A stretch of DNA of 64,000 bases from Lysobacter_I brunescens (lineage in GTDB: Bacteria > Pseudomonadota > Gammaproteobacteria > Xanthomonadales > Xanthomonadaceae): the NCBI RefSeq assembly GCF_042677005.1, contig NZ_JBHTIF010000001.1, forward strand, positions 1,612,001-1,676,000, given 5' to 3'. Below, piece by piece: positions 44,595-52,647 of this stretch (position 1 is its first letter; each line of letters starts with the position of its first letter). Below the pieces are notes generated by a model. The model saw only the letters and a program-made list of their open reading frames with translations. It did not search any database and was not told where the DNA came from. The translations under genes were made by a program, and so were the position numbers.

Positions 44595-44898
44595 GATCCC
44601 TCCATTGGATACAGCGTCCATGGCCGCTCTTCATGAGCAACGGCCCGGAACGTAGCCGGGACTGGAATGACAGTCAAGCCTTTGACGACTAGCGGAGTGC
44701 TTTTCCCGAGGTCAATAAAATCAACGCCTTAGGTTATGCGCTGATGTCCGACAGCAATTATGCCTAGCCTGAATCCAAGCAAGGCTAGGCCTGCCGGAGG
44801 AACACTAAGGCAGGCCTTGCAAGGCTGTCAATCATTGTTTGTTGCATTTGAATCATTTTGTTTCATTGCGCTCGCCGTGAGCATGTCGCGTCGCGGCG
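44595..44898. other. AT-rich non-coding stretch with nested inverted repeats
   Basis: No gene is supported in these 304 bp. The 3' half holds GCCTAGCCT (44762-44770) with AGGCTAGGC (44782-44790), then GGCCTGCC (44788-44795) with GGCAGGCC (44809-44816), and a palindrome GCCTTGCAAGGC (44814-44825). It could be a boundary, recombination site or terminator of the hemE/orphan region. Confidence 0.5.
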
Positions 44899-45978
44899 TT
44901 ACCTCGCACTCACCGAATGCACCGCCTCCACCAGCACCGCGACATGATCCGGGTTCATGTCCGGGGACATGCCGTGGCCGAGGTTGAAGATGTGGCCGTC
45001 GCGGGAGCCGTTGTTGCCGGCGGCGTAGCTGTCGAGGGCGCGGCGGACTTCGTGGCGGATCGCGTCGGGGCTGCCGTAGAGCGTGCAGGGGTCGAGGTTG
45101 CCCTGCAGTGCGACCTTGCCGCCGGTGCGGCGCGCCGCTTCTCCAAGCTCGATCAGCCAGTCGACGCCGACGCCTTCGGTGCCCGAGGCGGCGAGGTCTT
45201 CGAGATACGCGGCATTGCCCTTGCCGAAGAGGATCAGCGGCGTGCGCTCGGCGCCTTCGCCGCGCTCCAGCTCCTTGGCGATGCGCACGAGGTAGGGCAG
45301 CGAGAATTCGCGGTACATCGCGGGGCTCAGCACGCCGCCCCAGGTGTCGAACACCTGCAGTGCCTGTGCGCCGGCGGCACGCTGCGCGGCGAGGTAGGCG
45401 ATCACCGCGTCGGTGTTCACCGACAGGATGCGGTGCAGCAGTTCGGGCGCGTTCAAGGCCATCGCCTTGATCTTCGAGAAGTTGTCGCTGCCGCCGCCTT
45501 CGACCATGTAGCAGGCGAGCGTCCACGGGCTGCCGGAGAAGCCGATCAGCGGCACGCTGCCGTCGAGCTCGCGGCGGATCACCCGCACCGCGTCCATGAC
45601 GTAGCGCAGCTCGGTCTCCATGTCGGGCACGGCAAGCTTCGCGACGTCCTCGGCGGTGCGCACCGGGCGCTCGAACTTCGGGCCTTCGCCCTCCGCGAAA
45701 TACAGGCCCAGGCCCATCGCGTCGGGCACGGTGAGGATGTCGCTGAACAGGATCGCGGCGTCCAGCGGGAAGCGGCGCAGCGGCTGCAGGGTGACTTCGC
45801 AGGCGAGGTCCGGGTTCTTCGCCATCGCAAGGAAGCTGCCGGCCTGCTTGCGCGTGGCACGGTACTCCGGCAGGTAGCGACCGGCCTGGCGCATCAGCCA
45901 CACCGGCGTGCGGTCGGTGGATTCGCGGCGGAGGGCGCGCAGGAGGCGGTCGTTGCGGAGCGGGGAGGCCTGGGTCAC
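44899..45978 (-). CDS. hemE: Uroporphyrinogen decarboxylase
   Basis: Removes four carboxyl groups from uroporphyrinogen III to give coproporphyrinogen III in heme synthesis. The 359-residue protein has the family signature WLMRQAGRYLPEYR near the N-terminus and GFSGSPWTLACYMVEGGGS, QVFDTWGGVLSP and FNLGHGMSPDMNPDHV later. Start MTQASPLRNDRLLRA at 45978 matches family length. It is the last gene of a minus-strand run aroK-aroB-WGR-hemE. Confidence 0.97.
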   Translation of the reverse strand: MTQASPLRNDRLLRALRRESTDRTPVWLMRQAGRYLPEYRATRKQAGSFLAMAKNPDLACEVTLQPLRRFPLDAAILFSDILTVPDAMGLGLYFAEGEGPKFERPVRTAEDVAKLAVPDMETELRYVMDAVRVIRRELDGSVPLIGFSGSPWTLACYMVEGGGSDNFSKIKAMALNAPELLHRILSVNTDAVIAYLAAQRAAGAQALQVFDTWGGVLSPAMYREFSLPYLVRIAKELERGEGAERTPLILFGKGNAAYLEDLAASGTEGVGVDWLIELGEAARRTGGKVALQGNLDPCTLYGSPDAIRHEVRRALDSYAAGNNGSRDGHIFNLGHGMSPDMNPDHVAVLVEAVHSVSAR

Positions 45979-46017
45979 GGAAGATCTCGGAAAAATGTGG
46001 GAAGTGCGCGGTCGCGG

Positions 46018-46272
46018 TCAGTTCGGCGCGTCGACGCCTTGCGCGAACACCAGCTGGAAGCCCTTCTTGAGGCTCTGGTCGCGGGCGCGCTCGAACGCGG
46101 CGAGCGCGCTGGCGTGATCGGTGAACTGCTCGCGCTTGAGGGTGCTGCGCTTGCCGGTCTGGCCGGTTTCGCGGACCAGGCACCAGCCGCCGAACAGGTC
46201 GGCCTCCAGCTGCAGCTGGACGAAGCGCGGGGCTTCTGGGCCGTCGGGACGTTGCTGCAGGAGGAGGCGCAT
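46018..46272 (-). CDS. Stand-alone WGR-domain protein
   Basis: An 84-residue protein that is one WGR domain: aromatic-rich RFVQLQLEADLFGGWCLVRE, then TDHASALAAFERARDQSLKKG and FQLVFAQG. WGR domains occur in PARPs and bacterial MolR-type proteins and bind nucleic acid or protein partners; free-standing copies have no assigned role. It is 39 bp after aroB and 39 bp before hemE, in the same direction, so it is likely co-transcribed with both. Confidence 0.8.
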   Translation of the reverse strand: MRLLLQQRPDGPEAPRFVQLQLEADLFGGWCLVRETGQTGKRSTLKREQFTDHASALAAFERARDQSLKKGFQLVFAQGVDAPN

Positions 46273-46311
46273 GGCTCGGATTGTAAGGCCTCGGCCCCGG
46301 AAAGACGGGGC

Positions 46312-47424
46312 TCAGCCTTCGCGCAGGGTCTCCAGGACGGCGTCCTCCGGCACGTCGGACACCACCCGGGCCGCGCCCGGGGCTTCCCACAGCACGAAGC
46401 GCAGGCCGTGGGCATTCGCCTTCTTGTCCAGGCGCATGCGCGCCAGCAGCAGGTCCGGATCCAGCCCGGCGGGGATGCGCGTGGGCAAGCCGAAGCCCTC
46501 AAGCAGGGCCTGGATCCGCGCGGTGTCGGCTGCGGCGGCCATGCCGAGATGAGCCGACAGCCGTGCCGCCAGCACCATGCCCACGGCCACGGCCTCGCCG
46601 TGGTTCAGGGCCGCGTTGCCGACGCCGCTGTAGCCCTGTTCGGCCTCGATGGCGTGGCCGAAGGTGTGGCCGAGGTTGAGCAGGGCGCGATCGCCGTGCT
46701 CGAACGGATCGCGCTCGACGATGTCTGCCTTGTGCTGGCAGCTGCGGGCGATGGCCTCGGTCAGGGCGGCGGGGTCGCGGGTGAGCAGGGCGGCGGCATG
46801 GGCTTCCAGCCAGTCGAGGAACGGGGCGTCGCAGATTCCGCCGTACTTGATGACTTCGGCCAGCCCGGCACGCAGCTCGCGGTCGGGCAGCGTCGCCAAG
46901 GCCGTGGTGTCGGCGAACACCGCGCGCGGCGGGTGGAAGGCGCCGACCAGGTTCTTGCCTTCCGGCAGGTCCACGGCGGTCTTGCCGCCCACCGAGGAAT
47001 CGACCATCGCCAGCAGGGTGGTCGGCAGCTGGATGCAGTCGATGCCGCGCATCCAGCATGCCGCCGCGAAGCCGGCGAGGTCGCCGACCACGCCGCCGCC
47101 GAGCGCGAGCACGCAGGCGTCGCGGGTCGCGCCGAGCTGGGCCAGGGCGCCGAGCACGTCGCCGAAATGCGCCAGGGTCTTGGCCTGTTCGCCGGCCGGG
47201 ATGACCGCGCGCTCGATGCGCAGATCGGGACGCGCGTTGTGCAGCGCGACTTCGACGCGGCGCGCGTACAGCGGCGCGACGTGGGCATCGCTGACGAGCA
47301 GGGCGTGGCGTCCGCGCACGCGCGCGGCGAGGGCGATGCCGTCGTCGAGCAGGCCGTCGCCGATGCTGATGTGGTAGGGGTGTTGGCCGCCGACATGGAC
47401 GACGCGCGCTGCGGTGGGGGTCAT
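46312..47424 (-). CDS. aroB: 3-Dehydroquinate synthase
   Basis: Second step of the shikimate pathway: DAHP to 3-dehydroquinate, NAD+ and divalent metal dependent. The 370-residue protein shows ALGGGVVGDLAGFAAA, PTTLLAMVDSSVGGKTAVD, LPEGKNLVGAFHPP, and NLGHTFGHAIEAEQGY, with metal-binding His residues. Start MTPTAARVVHVG at 47424 overlaps the aroK end by 4 bp, as in the usual aroKB operon. A longer frame upstream was rejected. Confidence 0.97.
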   Translation of the reverse strand: MTPTAARVVHVGGQHPYHISIGDGLLDDGIALAARVRGRHALLVSDAHVAPLYARRVEVALHNARPDLRIERAVIPAGEQAKTLAHFGDVLGALAQLGATRDACVLALGGGVVGDLAGFAAACWMRGIDCIQLPTTLLAMVDSSVGGKTAVDLPEGKNLVGAFHPPRAVFADTTALATLPDRELRAGLAEVIKYGGICDAPFLDWLEAHAAALLTRDPAALTEAIARSCQHKADIVERDPFEHGDRALLNLGHTFGHAIEAEQGYSGVGNAALNHGEAVAVGMVLAARLSAHLGMAAAADTARIQALLEGFGLPTRIPAGLDPDLLLARMRLDKKANAHGLRFVLWEAPGAARVVSDVPEDAVLETLREG

Positions 47425-47978
47425 TGCGATTCCGGTGTGGCGGGCGCGACGGCGGGGCGCCACGCGGCATGGAGGCGTTCGATGAGGCGGGCGGCGGCGG
47501 TGTCCTTGTCCAGCCCGGCGGGCTCGAACACCAGGTCGGCGGTCTCGGCGTACAGCGGCGCGCGGAAAGCGGCGAGGCGCTCCAGCACCGCTTCGCGGTC
47601 GTCGCCGGCGATCAGCGGCCGGCTGGTGTCGTCGGCGAGGCGGCGCAGCTGCTCGGGGACATCGATCTTCAGGTACACCACGAAGCCGTGGCGGCGCATC
47701 GCCGCGCGGTTGTCGTCGGCGAGCACCGCGCCGCCGCCGCTGGCCAGCACGCAGGCCGGCCCGGCCAGCACGTCGACCAGTGCGGCGCGCTCCCGGGCGC
47801 GGAACCCGGCCTCGCCTTCGTCGGCGAAGAGTGCCGGGATGTCGCGGCCCGCGCGCGCCTCGATCTCGCGGTCGAGATCGACGAACGGCAGCGCATAGGC
47901 TTGCGCCAGCCGGCGGCCGAGCGAGCTCTTGCCGGCGCCCATCGGACCGACCAGGACGAGGTGGTGTGCGGGTTGCAT
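47421..47978 (-). CDS. aroK: Shikimate kinase
   Basis: Phosphorylates shikimate at the 3-hydroxyl with ATP. The 185-residue protein has Walker A GPMGAGKSSLGRRLA, the shikimate-binding DLDREIEARAGRDIPALFAD, LASGGGAVL and the adenine loop SRPLIAGDD. It overlaps aroB by 4 bp, coupling two pathway steps. Start MQPAHHLVLVGPMGAG at 47978 fits the family N-terminus. A kinase gene lies 9 bp upstream on the same strand. Confidence 0.96.
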   Translation of the reverse strand: MQPAHHLVLVGPMGAGKSSLGRRLAQAYALPFVDLDREIEARAGRDIPALFADEGEAGFRARERAALVDVLAGPACVLASGGGAVLADDNRAAMRRHGFVVYLKIDVPEQLRRLADDTSRPLIAGDDREAVLERLAAFRAPLYAETADLVFEPAGLDKDTAAARLIERLHAAWRPAVAPATPESQ

Positions 47979-47987
47979 CGGCGGATT

Positions 47988-48848
47988 TTAGCAGTTGGAT
48001 GTTGCACGGCCGGCGCGGACGATGCGCCGGACCCGGCGGTCGCGGTCCAGGTGCAGCGTCAGTTCGGCGATGTCGGGCAGGGTGCGCATCGCCTGTCGGC
48101 TCACCCGCTCGAACAGGCGCACGAAACGTTCGACCTGTGCGCGAGACATGCCGGCGCGGCCGGGCCGGGCCGCGCGGGCGGCGCATTCCTGCTGCCAGCG
48201 CCAGCCCGGCACGCAGTCGAAGGCCGGCGGATGCAGCCAGGCGAGTCGGTCCAGGCGTGCCCACAGGGCCGGGTAGTCATGGGCCAATGCCCGATGGCAA
48301 TGACGACGCCACACGCCGTCGGGATCCTCGTCTCGTTCCAGCGCGTTCACCGGCCGGCGCAGGGCATCGGCGGGCTGGGCCGGGACCTTCAGGCACCAGC
48401 CCTCGAACACCAGCAGGTCCAGCGGCCCGACCGTCCTCCAGCGCGACGGCGGCAGGCGCCGGTCGGTGAGCTTGTCGAAACGCGGCAGCCGGGTCGCGCG
48501 GCCCGCGCGCACCGCGCAGGCCAGGGCGATGTCGTGCGTGCCCGGCGGCCCGCGCGTGGCGAGCAGCGGATGCACCTCGCGGGCGAGACGCAGGCGTTCG
48601 CGGCGACCCAGGTAGACATCGTCGATCGACAGCGTCGCCGCGCGCAGGCGGCGGCTTTCCGCAAGGGCGACGACCTGCGCGGCCAGCGTCGACTTGCCCG
48701 AGCCCTGCAGCCCGGCGATGGCGCAGACCCGCGCGCCATGCGCCAGCGCATCGTCGAGCACGGCCTGTGCCACGGCATCGTCGAATCCCGCCGTGACGAC
48801 GCGAGCTGCGGTCGATTTGATCCGTGTCGGGTGCGGTGGCCTCGGCAT
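47988..48848 (-). CDS. D-glycerate 3-kinase-like P-loop kinase
   Basis: A 286-residue ATP-dependent kinase resembling plant-type glycerate kinases. Seen are Walker A GLQGSGKSTLAAQVV, SIDDVYLGRRERLRLA, HPLLATRGPPGTHDIALA, RFDKLTDRRLP and LLVFEGWCLKVPAQ. Phosphorylation of D-glycerate to 3-phosphoglycerate is the likely reaction; relatives also include uridine-kinase-like enzymes. Start ATG 48848 is chosen, with ATG 48866 possible; neither has a good ribosome binding site. It is 9 bp before aroK and divergent from pdxH. Confidence 0.82.
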   Translation of the reverse strand: MPRPPHPTRIKSTAARVVTAGFDDAVAQAVLDDALAHGARVCAIAGLQGSGKSTLAAQVVALAESRRLRAATLSIDDVYLGRRERLRLAREVHPLLATRGPPGTHDIALACAVRAGRATRLPRFDKLTDRRLPPSRWRTVGPLDLLVFEGWCLKVPAQPADALRRPVNALERDEDPDGVWRRHCHRALAHDYPALWARLDRLAWLHPPAFDCVPGWRWQQECAARAARPGRAGMSRAQVERFVRLFERVSRQAMRTLPDIAELTLHLDRDRRVRRIVRAGRATSNC

Positions 48849-48898
48849 CGGGCGACAATAGCCCATCGCCGATCACGGCAGCCGATGGATCCCCCACC

Positions 48899-49495
48899 AT
48901 GACGCTCTACGCAGAAGCGCTCGCCACGTTTTCCGACCTCTTCGCCCAGGCCAAGGCTGCGGGCATCCCCGAACACACCGCGATGACCGTGGCCACCGCC
49001 ACGCCGGGCGGCTTGCCGTCCGCGCGGATGGCCCTGCTCAAGGCCCACGACGAACGCGGCTTCGTGTTCTACACCCACCTCGATGGCCGCAAGGGCCGCG
49101 AACTGCAGGCCAATCCGCAGTGCGCGCTGCTGTTCTTCTGGAAGGCGCTCGGCGAGGACGGCGTGCAGGTGCGCGTCGAAGGCGAGGTCGAGATCGTCGA
49201 CGATGCCGAAGCCGACGCCTATTTCGCGATGCGCCCCCGCGACAGCCAGCTCGGCGCCTGGGCCTCGCACCAGTCGGACACGCTGGAGAACCGCGAGACC
49301 TTCGAGCAGCGCTTCGCCGACGCGAAGGCGCGCTTCGAAGGCGGCGACGTCCCGCGCCCGCCGCGCTGGGGCGGTTTCCGCGTCAAGCCCCGCGCCATCG
49401 AATTCTGGTACGGCGCCCAGTTCCGCCTGCACGAGCGGTATCTCTACGAGCGTGGTGCGGATGGTGCGTGGACGAAGCGGATGCTGTATCCGTGA
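48899..49495 (+). CDS. pdxH: Pyridoxamine 5'-phosphate oxidase
   Basis: FMN enzyme that oxidises pyridoxine or pyridoxamine 5'-phosphate to PLP. The 198-residue protein has ARMALLKAHDERGFVFYT, RKGRELQANPQCALLFFW, RPRDSQLGAWASHQS and the C-terminal WGGFRVKPRAIEFWYG and RLHERYLYER, all typical. The start ATG 48899 (MTLYAEALATFSDLF) is preferred to longer frames. It is divergent from the kinase gene 50 bp away and followed by a paired repeat. Confidence 0.96.
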   Translation: MTLYAEALATFSDLFAQAKAAGIPEHTAMTVATATPGGLPSARMALLKAHDERGFVFYTHLDGRKGRELQANPQCALLFFWKALGEDGVQVRVEGEVEIVDDAEADAYFAMRPRDSQLGAWASHQSDTLENRETFEQRFADAKARFEGGDVPRPPRWGGFRVKPRAIEFWYGAQFRLHERYLYERGADGAWTKRMLYP

Positions 49496-49571
49496 GTGTG
49501 AATCCCGCGCTCTGAAGTCGCTTCTCATGGGTGAGTGCCGCGTCGAGTGAGCCGCGCGACGCGACACAAGG

Positions 49572-49646
49572 CGTCATCCTCGCGCAAGCGAGGACCCAAG
49601 CAAGCATGCAGCTGATGCATGGGTCCTCGCTTGCGCGAGGATGACG
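49572..49646. repeat. Paired palindromic repeat, 27-bp perfect arms
   Basis: Arms 49572-49598 and 49620-49646 are exact reverse complements around a 21-bp spacer, which itself contains ATGCA/TGCAT. Each arm has an inner CTCGCGCAAGCGAG palindrome. It occupies the 250-bp gene-free space between pdxH and the BtuF-like gene. The arms are unlike those of the other three elements. Confidence 0.88.
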
Positions 49647-49745
49647 ATGATTTTTTCGATGCTGTGCACGGCAAGGGCGCAAGGCGTGGTCCGCGTGCGA
49701 CAGCGGTCATCGTAGACTGTCGGTCCAGCCACGCCACGAACCGCC

Positions 49746-50534
49746 ATGGGCCCGCAACGCATCGTCTGCCTGACCGAAGAACCGACCGAGGTGCTGTACG
49801 CGCTCGGCGAGCAGCACCGCATCGTCGGGATCAGCGGGTTCACCGTGCGGCCGGCGATCGCGCGCAGGGAGAAGCCGAAGGTCAGCGCGTTCACGTCGGC
49901 GAAGATCGACGAGATCCTGCGCCTGGCGCCGGACTTCGTGGTGGGGTTCTCCGACATCCAGGCGGAGATCGCGTCGGCGCTGATCAAGCAGGGCGTCGAG
50001 GTGTGGATCAGCAACCATCGCAGCGTCGAGGGCATCCTCGCCTACGTGCGTCGCCTCGGTGCGCTGGTCGGCGCGGCGGACAAGGCGAATGCGTACGCGG
50101 ACGAGCTCGCGCGCGGGCTCGATGCCATCGCGGTGGAGGCGGCGACGCTGCCGCGCCGGCCGAAGGTGTATTTCGAGGAATGGGACGATCCGCTGATCAG
50201 CGGCATCCGCTGGGTCGCGGAGCTGGTGCGCATCGCCGGCGGCGACGACGTCTTTCCCGAGCGCGCGGCGGAATCGCTGGCGAAGGCGCGCATCCTCGAA
50301 GATCCCGATGAAGTCATCCGGCGCGCGCCCGACATCATCCTGGGCTCGTGGTGCGGCAAGAAGTTCAGGCCGGAGAAGGTCGCGGCGCGGCCGGGCTGGG
50401 ATGCGATCCCGGCGGTGCGCGACGGTGCGCTGCACGAGATCAAGTCGCCGATCATCCTGCAGCCCGGCCCGGCGGCGCTGACCGAGGGCGTGCGCGAGAT
50501 CGCGCGCGTCATCCGGGCGTGGTCGCGCGGCTGA
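49746..50534 (+). CDS. BtuF-like binding protein without signal peptide
   Basis: A 262-residue protein of the periplasmic-binding (cobalamin/siderophore) fold: QRIVCLTEEPTEVLYALGEQ, IVGISGFTVRPAIAR, DEILRLAPDFVVGFSDIQ, WVAELVRIAGGDDVFPE and APDIILGSWCGKKF. ABC-transporter binding proteins of this group are normally exported, but no signal peptide or lipobox is seen; the start MGPQRIVCL goes straight into the first strand. A cytoplasmic ligand sensor or a start missed upstream are the alternatives. No ABC-transporter genes lie next to it. Confidence 0.78.
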   Translation: MGPQRIVCLTEEPTEVLYALGEQHRIVGISGFTVRPAIARREKPKVSAFTSAKIDEILRLAPDFVVGFSDIQAEIASALIKQGVEVWISNHRSVEGILAYVRRLGALVGAADKANAYADELARGLDAIAVEAATLPRRPKVYFEEWDDPLISGIRWVAELVRIAGGDDVFPERAAESLAKARILEDPDEVIRRAPDIILGSWCGKKFRPEKVAARPGWDAIPAVRDGALHEIKSPIILQPGPAALTEGVREIARVIRAWSRG

Positions 50535-50556
50535 GCGCGGCCACCGGCGTCGCGCT

Positions 50557-51957
50557 TCAGTTGACCACGAGTCCGCGCGCGCCGGTCCGGCCCACGATCG
50601 CCATGGCGAGCAGGGCCATCAGCAGGGCGATGGCGAAGTTGGCGAGATAGGCGGCCTGCGCCGAGGTCGCCAGCAGCGCGGCGAACAGCGAGCCGCCGAC
50701 CGCCATCGATCCTGCCACGACCGTCGCTTCGCACAGCTGCAGCGCGGACCCGTTCGCGCCTTCCTCGCCGGGCGCGGACATCGACAGCGCCAGCATCGAC
50801 AGGCTGGCCGAGATCAGGCCCATGCCGAGGCCGGCGAGGGTCCAGCCGAGGATCGCCAGCCATACCGGCACGCTCGGCCACGTCGCGGCGCAGGTCAGTA
50901 CGAGGCCGGAGAACACCGCGCCCGTACCGACGCGCAGGAAGCGATGGCGGCTCCAGCCATTTCGGGCGTGGCCCTGGTACTGCGAACCGAGCGACCAGCC
51001 GAGCGCGCCGACGCTGAGCGCGACGCCGGCCCAGACCGGCGACAGGCCGCGCTCGCGCGACAGCAGCAGCGGCAGGAAGGCTTCGGTGCCGAAGAACGCG
51101 GCGCAGACCAGGCCGCGCAGGGCCACGACGCTGGGCAGTCCGTGCGCGGCGAGCAAGGTGCCGCGCGGCAGCAGCCGCCAGGTGCAGGCGAACGCGAGCG
51201 CGGCGCCGGGCACCAGCATCGCCAGCGCCGCGCCGCCACGCGTCTGGCCGCCGAGGTAGAGCAGGCACAGGCCGAGCGCCGCGCCGCAGGCCCACGCCGC
51301 GCGCCCGCGACGCGGAACCTGCGCTGCCGTATCGGCATGGCCGCGCAGGGCGGGCCGCAGCATCCATGCGGCGGGCAAGGCCGCCAGCGGCACGGCGAGG
51401 AAGACCCAGCGCCAGCCGATGGTGTCGGCCATCCAGCCGCTCAGTGCCGGTCCCAGCAGCGAGGGCACGACCCATGCGGCGGAAAACGCGGCGAACAGGC
51501 GTGGACGCAGCGACTGTGGGTAGCAGCGCCCGGCCAGCACGAAAAGCGACACCGAGATCGCGCCCGCGCCCAAGCCCTGCAGCAGGCGGCCGGCGAGGAG
51601 CATGCGCATGTCGTTCGCGAGGCCGGCGACCAGCAGACCGATCACGAAGCAGGCCAGTCCGGGCCACAGCGATGTGGCGGGCCCGTGGCGATCGCTCCAC
51701 TGGCCGCCCACCACCATGCCGACCACGCTCGTGGCCAGGGTGATGCCGAAAGCGAGCGCGTACAGCGGCAGGCCGTCCAGGGCGCGCGCGACGGTGGGCA
51801 TAGCGGCGGCCACCGCCATGGACTCGAAGGCGACCAGTGCGACGAGAGACACCAGGCCGACCGTGGTGGCGCGGTATTGCGGCGCGAGGATCGATGCGGG
51901 TGCGGCCTCGTGCGCCGTGATGGACTCGTCGAAGGTCGTTGCGTCGTGATCGGACAT
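50557..51957 (-). CDS. MFS efflux transporter, SoxR-controlled
   Basis: A 466-residue major facilitator protein with 12-14 helices and the motifs VVGGQWSDRHGPA between helices 2 and 3 and GRLLQGLGAGAIS. It is of the drug/proton antiporter type. It is divergent from soxR and a SoxR box sits between, within a 19-bp promoter spacer reading toward this gene. Redox-cycling compounds are therefore the likely inducers and perhaps substrates. Start MSDHDATTFDES at 51957; a polar N-terminal tail of 28 residues precedes the first helix. Confidence 0.9.
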   Translation of the reverse strand: MSDHDATTFDESITAHEAAPASILAPQYRATTVGLVSLVALVAFESMAVAAAMPTVARALDGLPLYALAFGITLATSVVGMVVGGQWSDRHGPATSLWPGLACFVIGLLVAGLANDMRMLLAGRLLQGLGAGAISVSLFVLAGRCYPQSLRPRLFAAFSAAWVVPSLLGPALSGWMADTIGWRWVFLAVPLAALPAAWMLRPALRGHADTAAQVPRRGRAAWACGAALGLCLLYLGGQTRGGAALAMLVPGAALAFACTWRLLPRGTLLAAHGLPSVVALRGLVCAAFFGTEAFLPLLLSRERGLSPVWAGVALSVGALGWSLGSQYQGHARNGWSRHRFLRVGTGAVFSGLVLTCAATWPSVPVWLAILGWTLAGLGMGLISASLSMLALSMSAPGEEGANGSALQLCEATVVAGSMAVGGSLFAALLATSAQAAYLANFAIALLMALLAMAIVGRTGARGLVVN

Positions 51958-52010
51958 CGGTCTGCTTCGTGGGGAAAGGCGGGCCGGCTTGCGTGGATGC
52001 CGACGGCTGG

Positions 52011-52043
52011 GCAGGATGCAACCTCAACCATGGTTGAGGTCAA
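52011..52043 (-). promoter_or_regulatory. SoxR box inside the MFS promoter
   Basis: CCTCAACCATGGTTGAGG (52022-52039) is a perfect 18-bp palindrome of SoxR-box type (E. coli: CCTCAAGTTAACTTGAGG). On the minus strand a -35 TTGACC (complement of 52038-52043) and a -10 CATCCT are 19 bp apart, the overlong spacing typical of SoxR-activated promoters. It drives the MFS gene; the box ends 8 bp before soxR. Confidence 0.88.
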
Positions 52044-52046
52044 GGC

Positions 52047-52484
52047 ATGCGCACATTGGGCATCGGCGATGTCGCCAGGCGCAGCGGACTGGCGGTGTCC
52101 GCGCTGCATTTCTACGAACGGCGCGGGCTGATCCGGAGCATCCGCACCGCTGGCAACCAGCGGCGCTACGCGCAGGACGTGCTGCGCCGGCTTGCGGTGA
52201 TCCGCGTCGCCCAGCGCGTGGGGGTGTCTCTGGATGCGATCGGCCGTGCCTTCGCGGCGCTGCCCGACGAACGCACGCCGACGCGTGCGGAATGGGCGCG
52301 GATGTCGGCAGCATGGCGCAGCGAGCTGGATGCGAAGATCCGCGACCTGCAGCACCTGCGCGACCAGCTGACCGATTGCATCGGCTGTGGCTGTCTCTCG
52401 CTGCGTCGCTGCCGCCTGAACAACCCGGACGATGCGCTGGGTGAGCAGGGCGATGGGCCGCGTCGGTGGGAGGCGGAGCCGTGA
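52047..52484 (+). CDS. soxR: Redox-sensitive activator SoxR
   Basis: A 145-residue MerR-family regulator. The N-terminal HTH (GIGDVARRSGLAVSALHFYE) is followed by the dimerisation helix and the [2Fe-2S] motif with Cys111, Cys114, Cys116 and Cys122 (CIGCGCLSLRRC), the exact SoxR spacing. Oxidation of the cluster by redox-cycling agents activates the target promoter. It sits 8 bp from its own box and faces the MFS gene, so it is probably autoregulated. Start ATG 52047 fits the family N-terminus. Confidence 0.96.
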   Translation: MRTLGIGDVARRSGLAVSALHFYERRGLIRSIRTAGNQRRYAQDVLRRLAVIRVAQRVGVSLDAIGRAFAALPDERTPTRAEWARMSAAWRSELDAKIRDLQHLRDQLTDCIGCGCLSLRRCRLNNPDDALGEQGDGPRRWEAEP

Positions 52485-52552
52485 TCGCGGGGACTCGAAG
52501 TCGTGCTCGTGAGGTCGAATTCGCGACGGAAGAAGCGGGCAACGACGCGGGG

Positions 52553-52617
52553 CAAAAAGAAGCCCCGGCAAGGCCGGGGCTTCGATGAGACCCGCAGCCG
52601 CCTGAGGCGGCTGCGGG
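52553..52617 (-). terminator. Two hairpins ending the secreted-propeller gene
   Basis: Reading the minus strand after the stop at 52648, first comes a perfect 12-bp stem (52591-52602 with 52606-52617, loop TGA), then GAAGCCCCGG (52559-52568) with CCGGGGCTTC (52574-52583) followed by five T (52554-52558). The second is a standard intrinsic terminator; the first may assist it. Confidence 0.88.
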
Positions 52618-52647
52618 CATGTCACGGATGGCGATCCGCCACCGCGA

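Noticed and set aside
44762..44825. Integron attC site
   Set aside because: There are palindromes, but no GTTRRRY-type core and no integrase or cassette array nearby.
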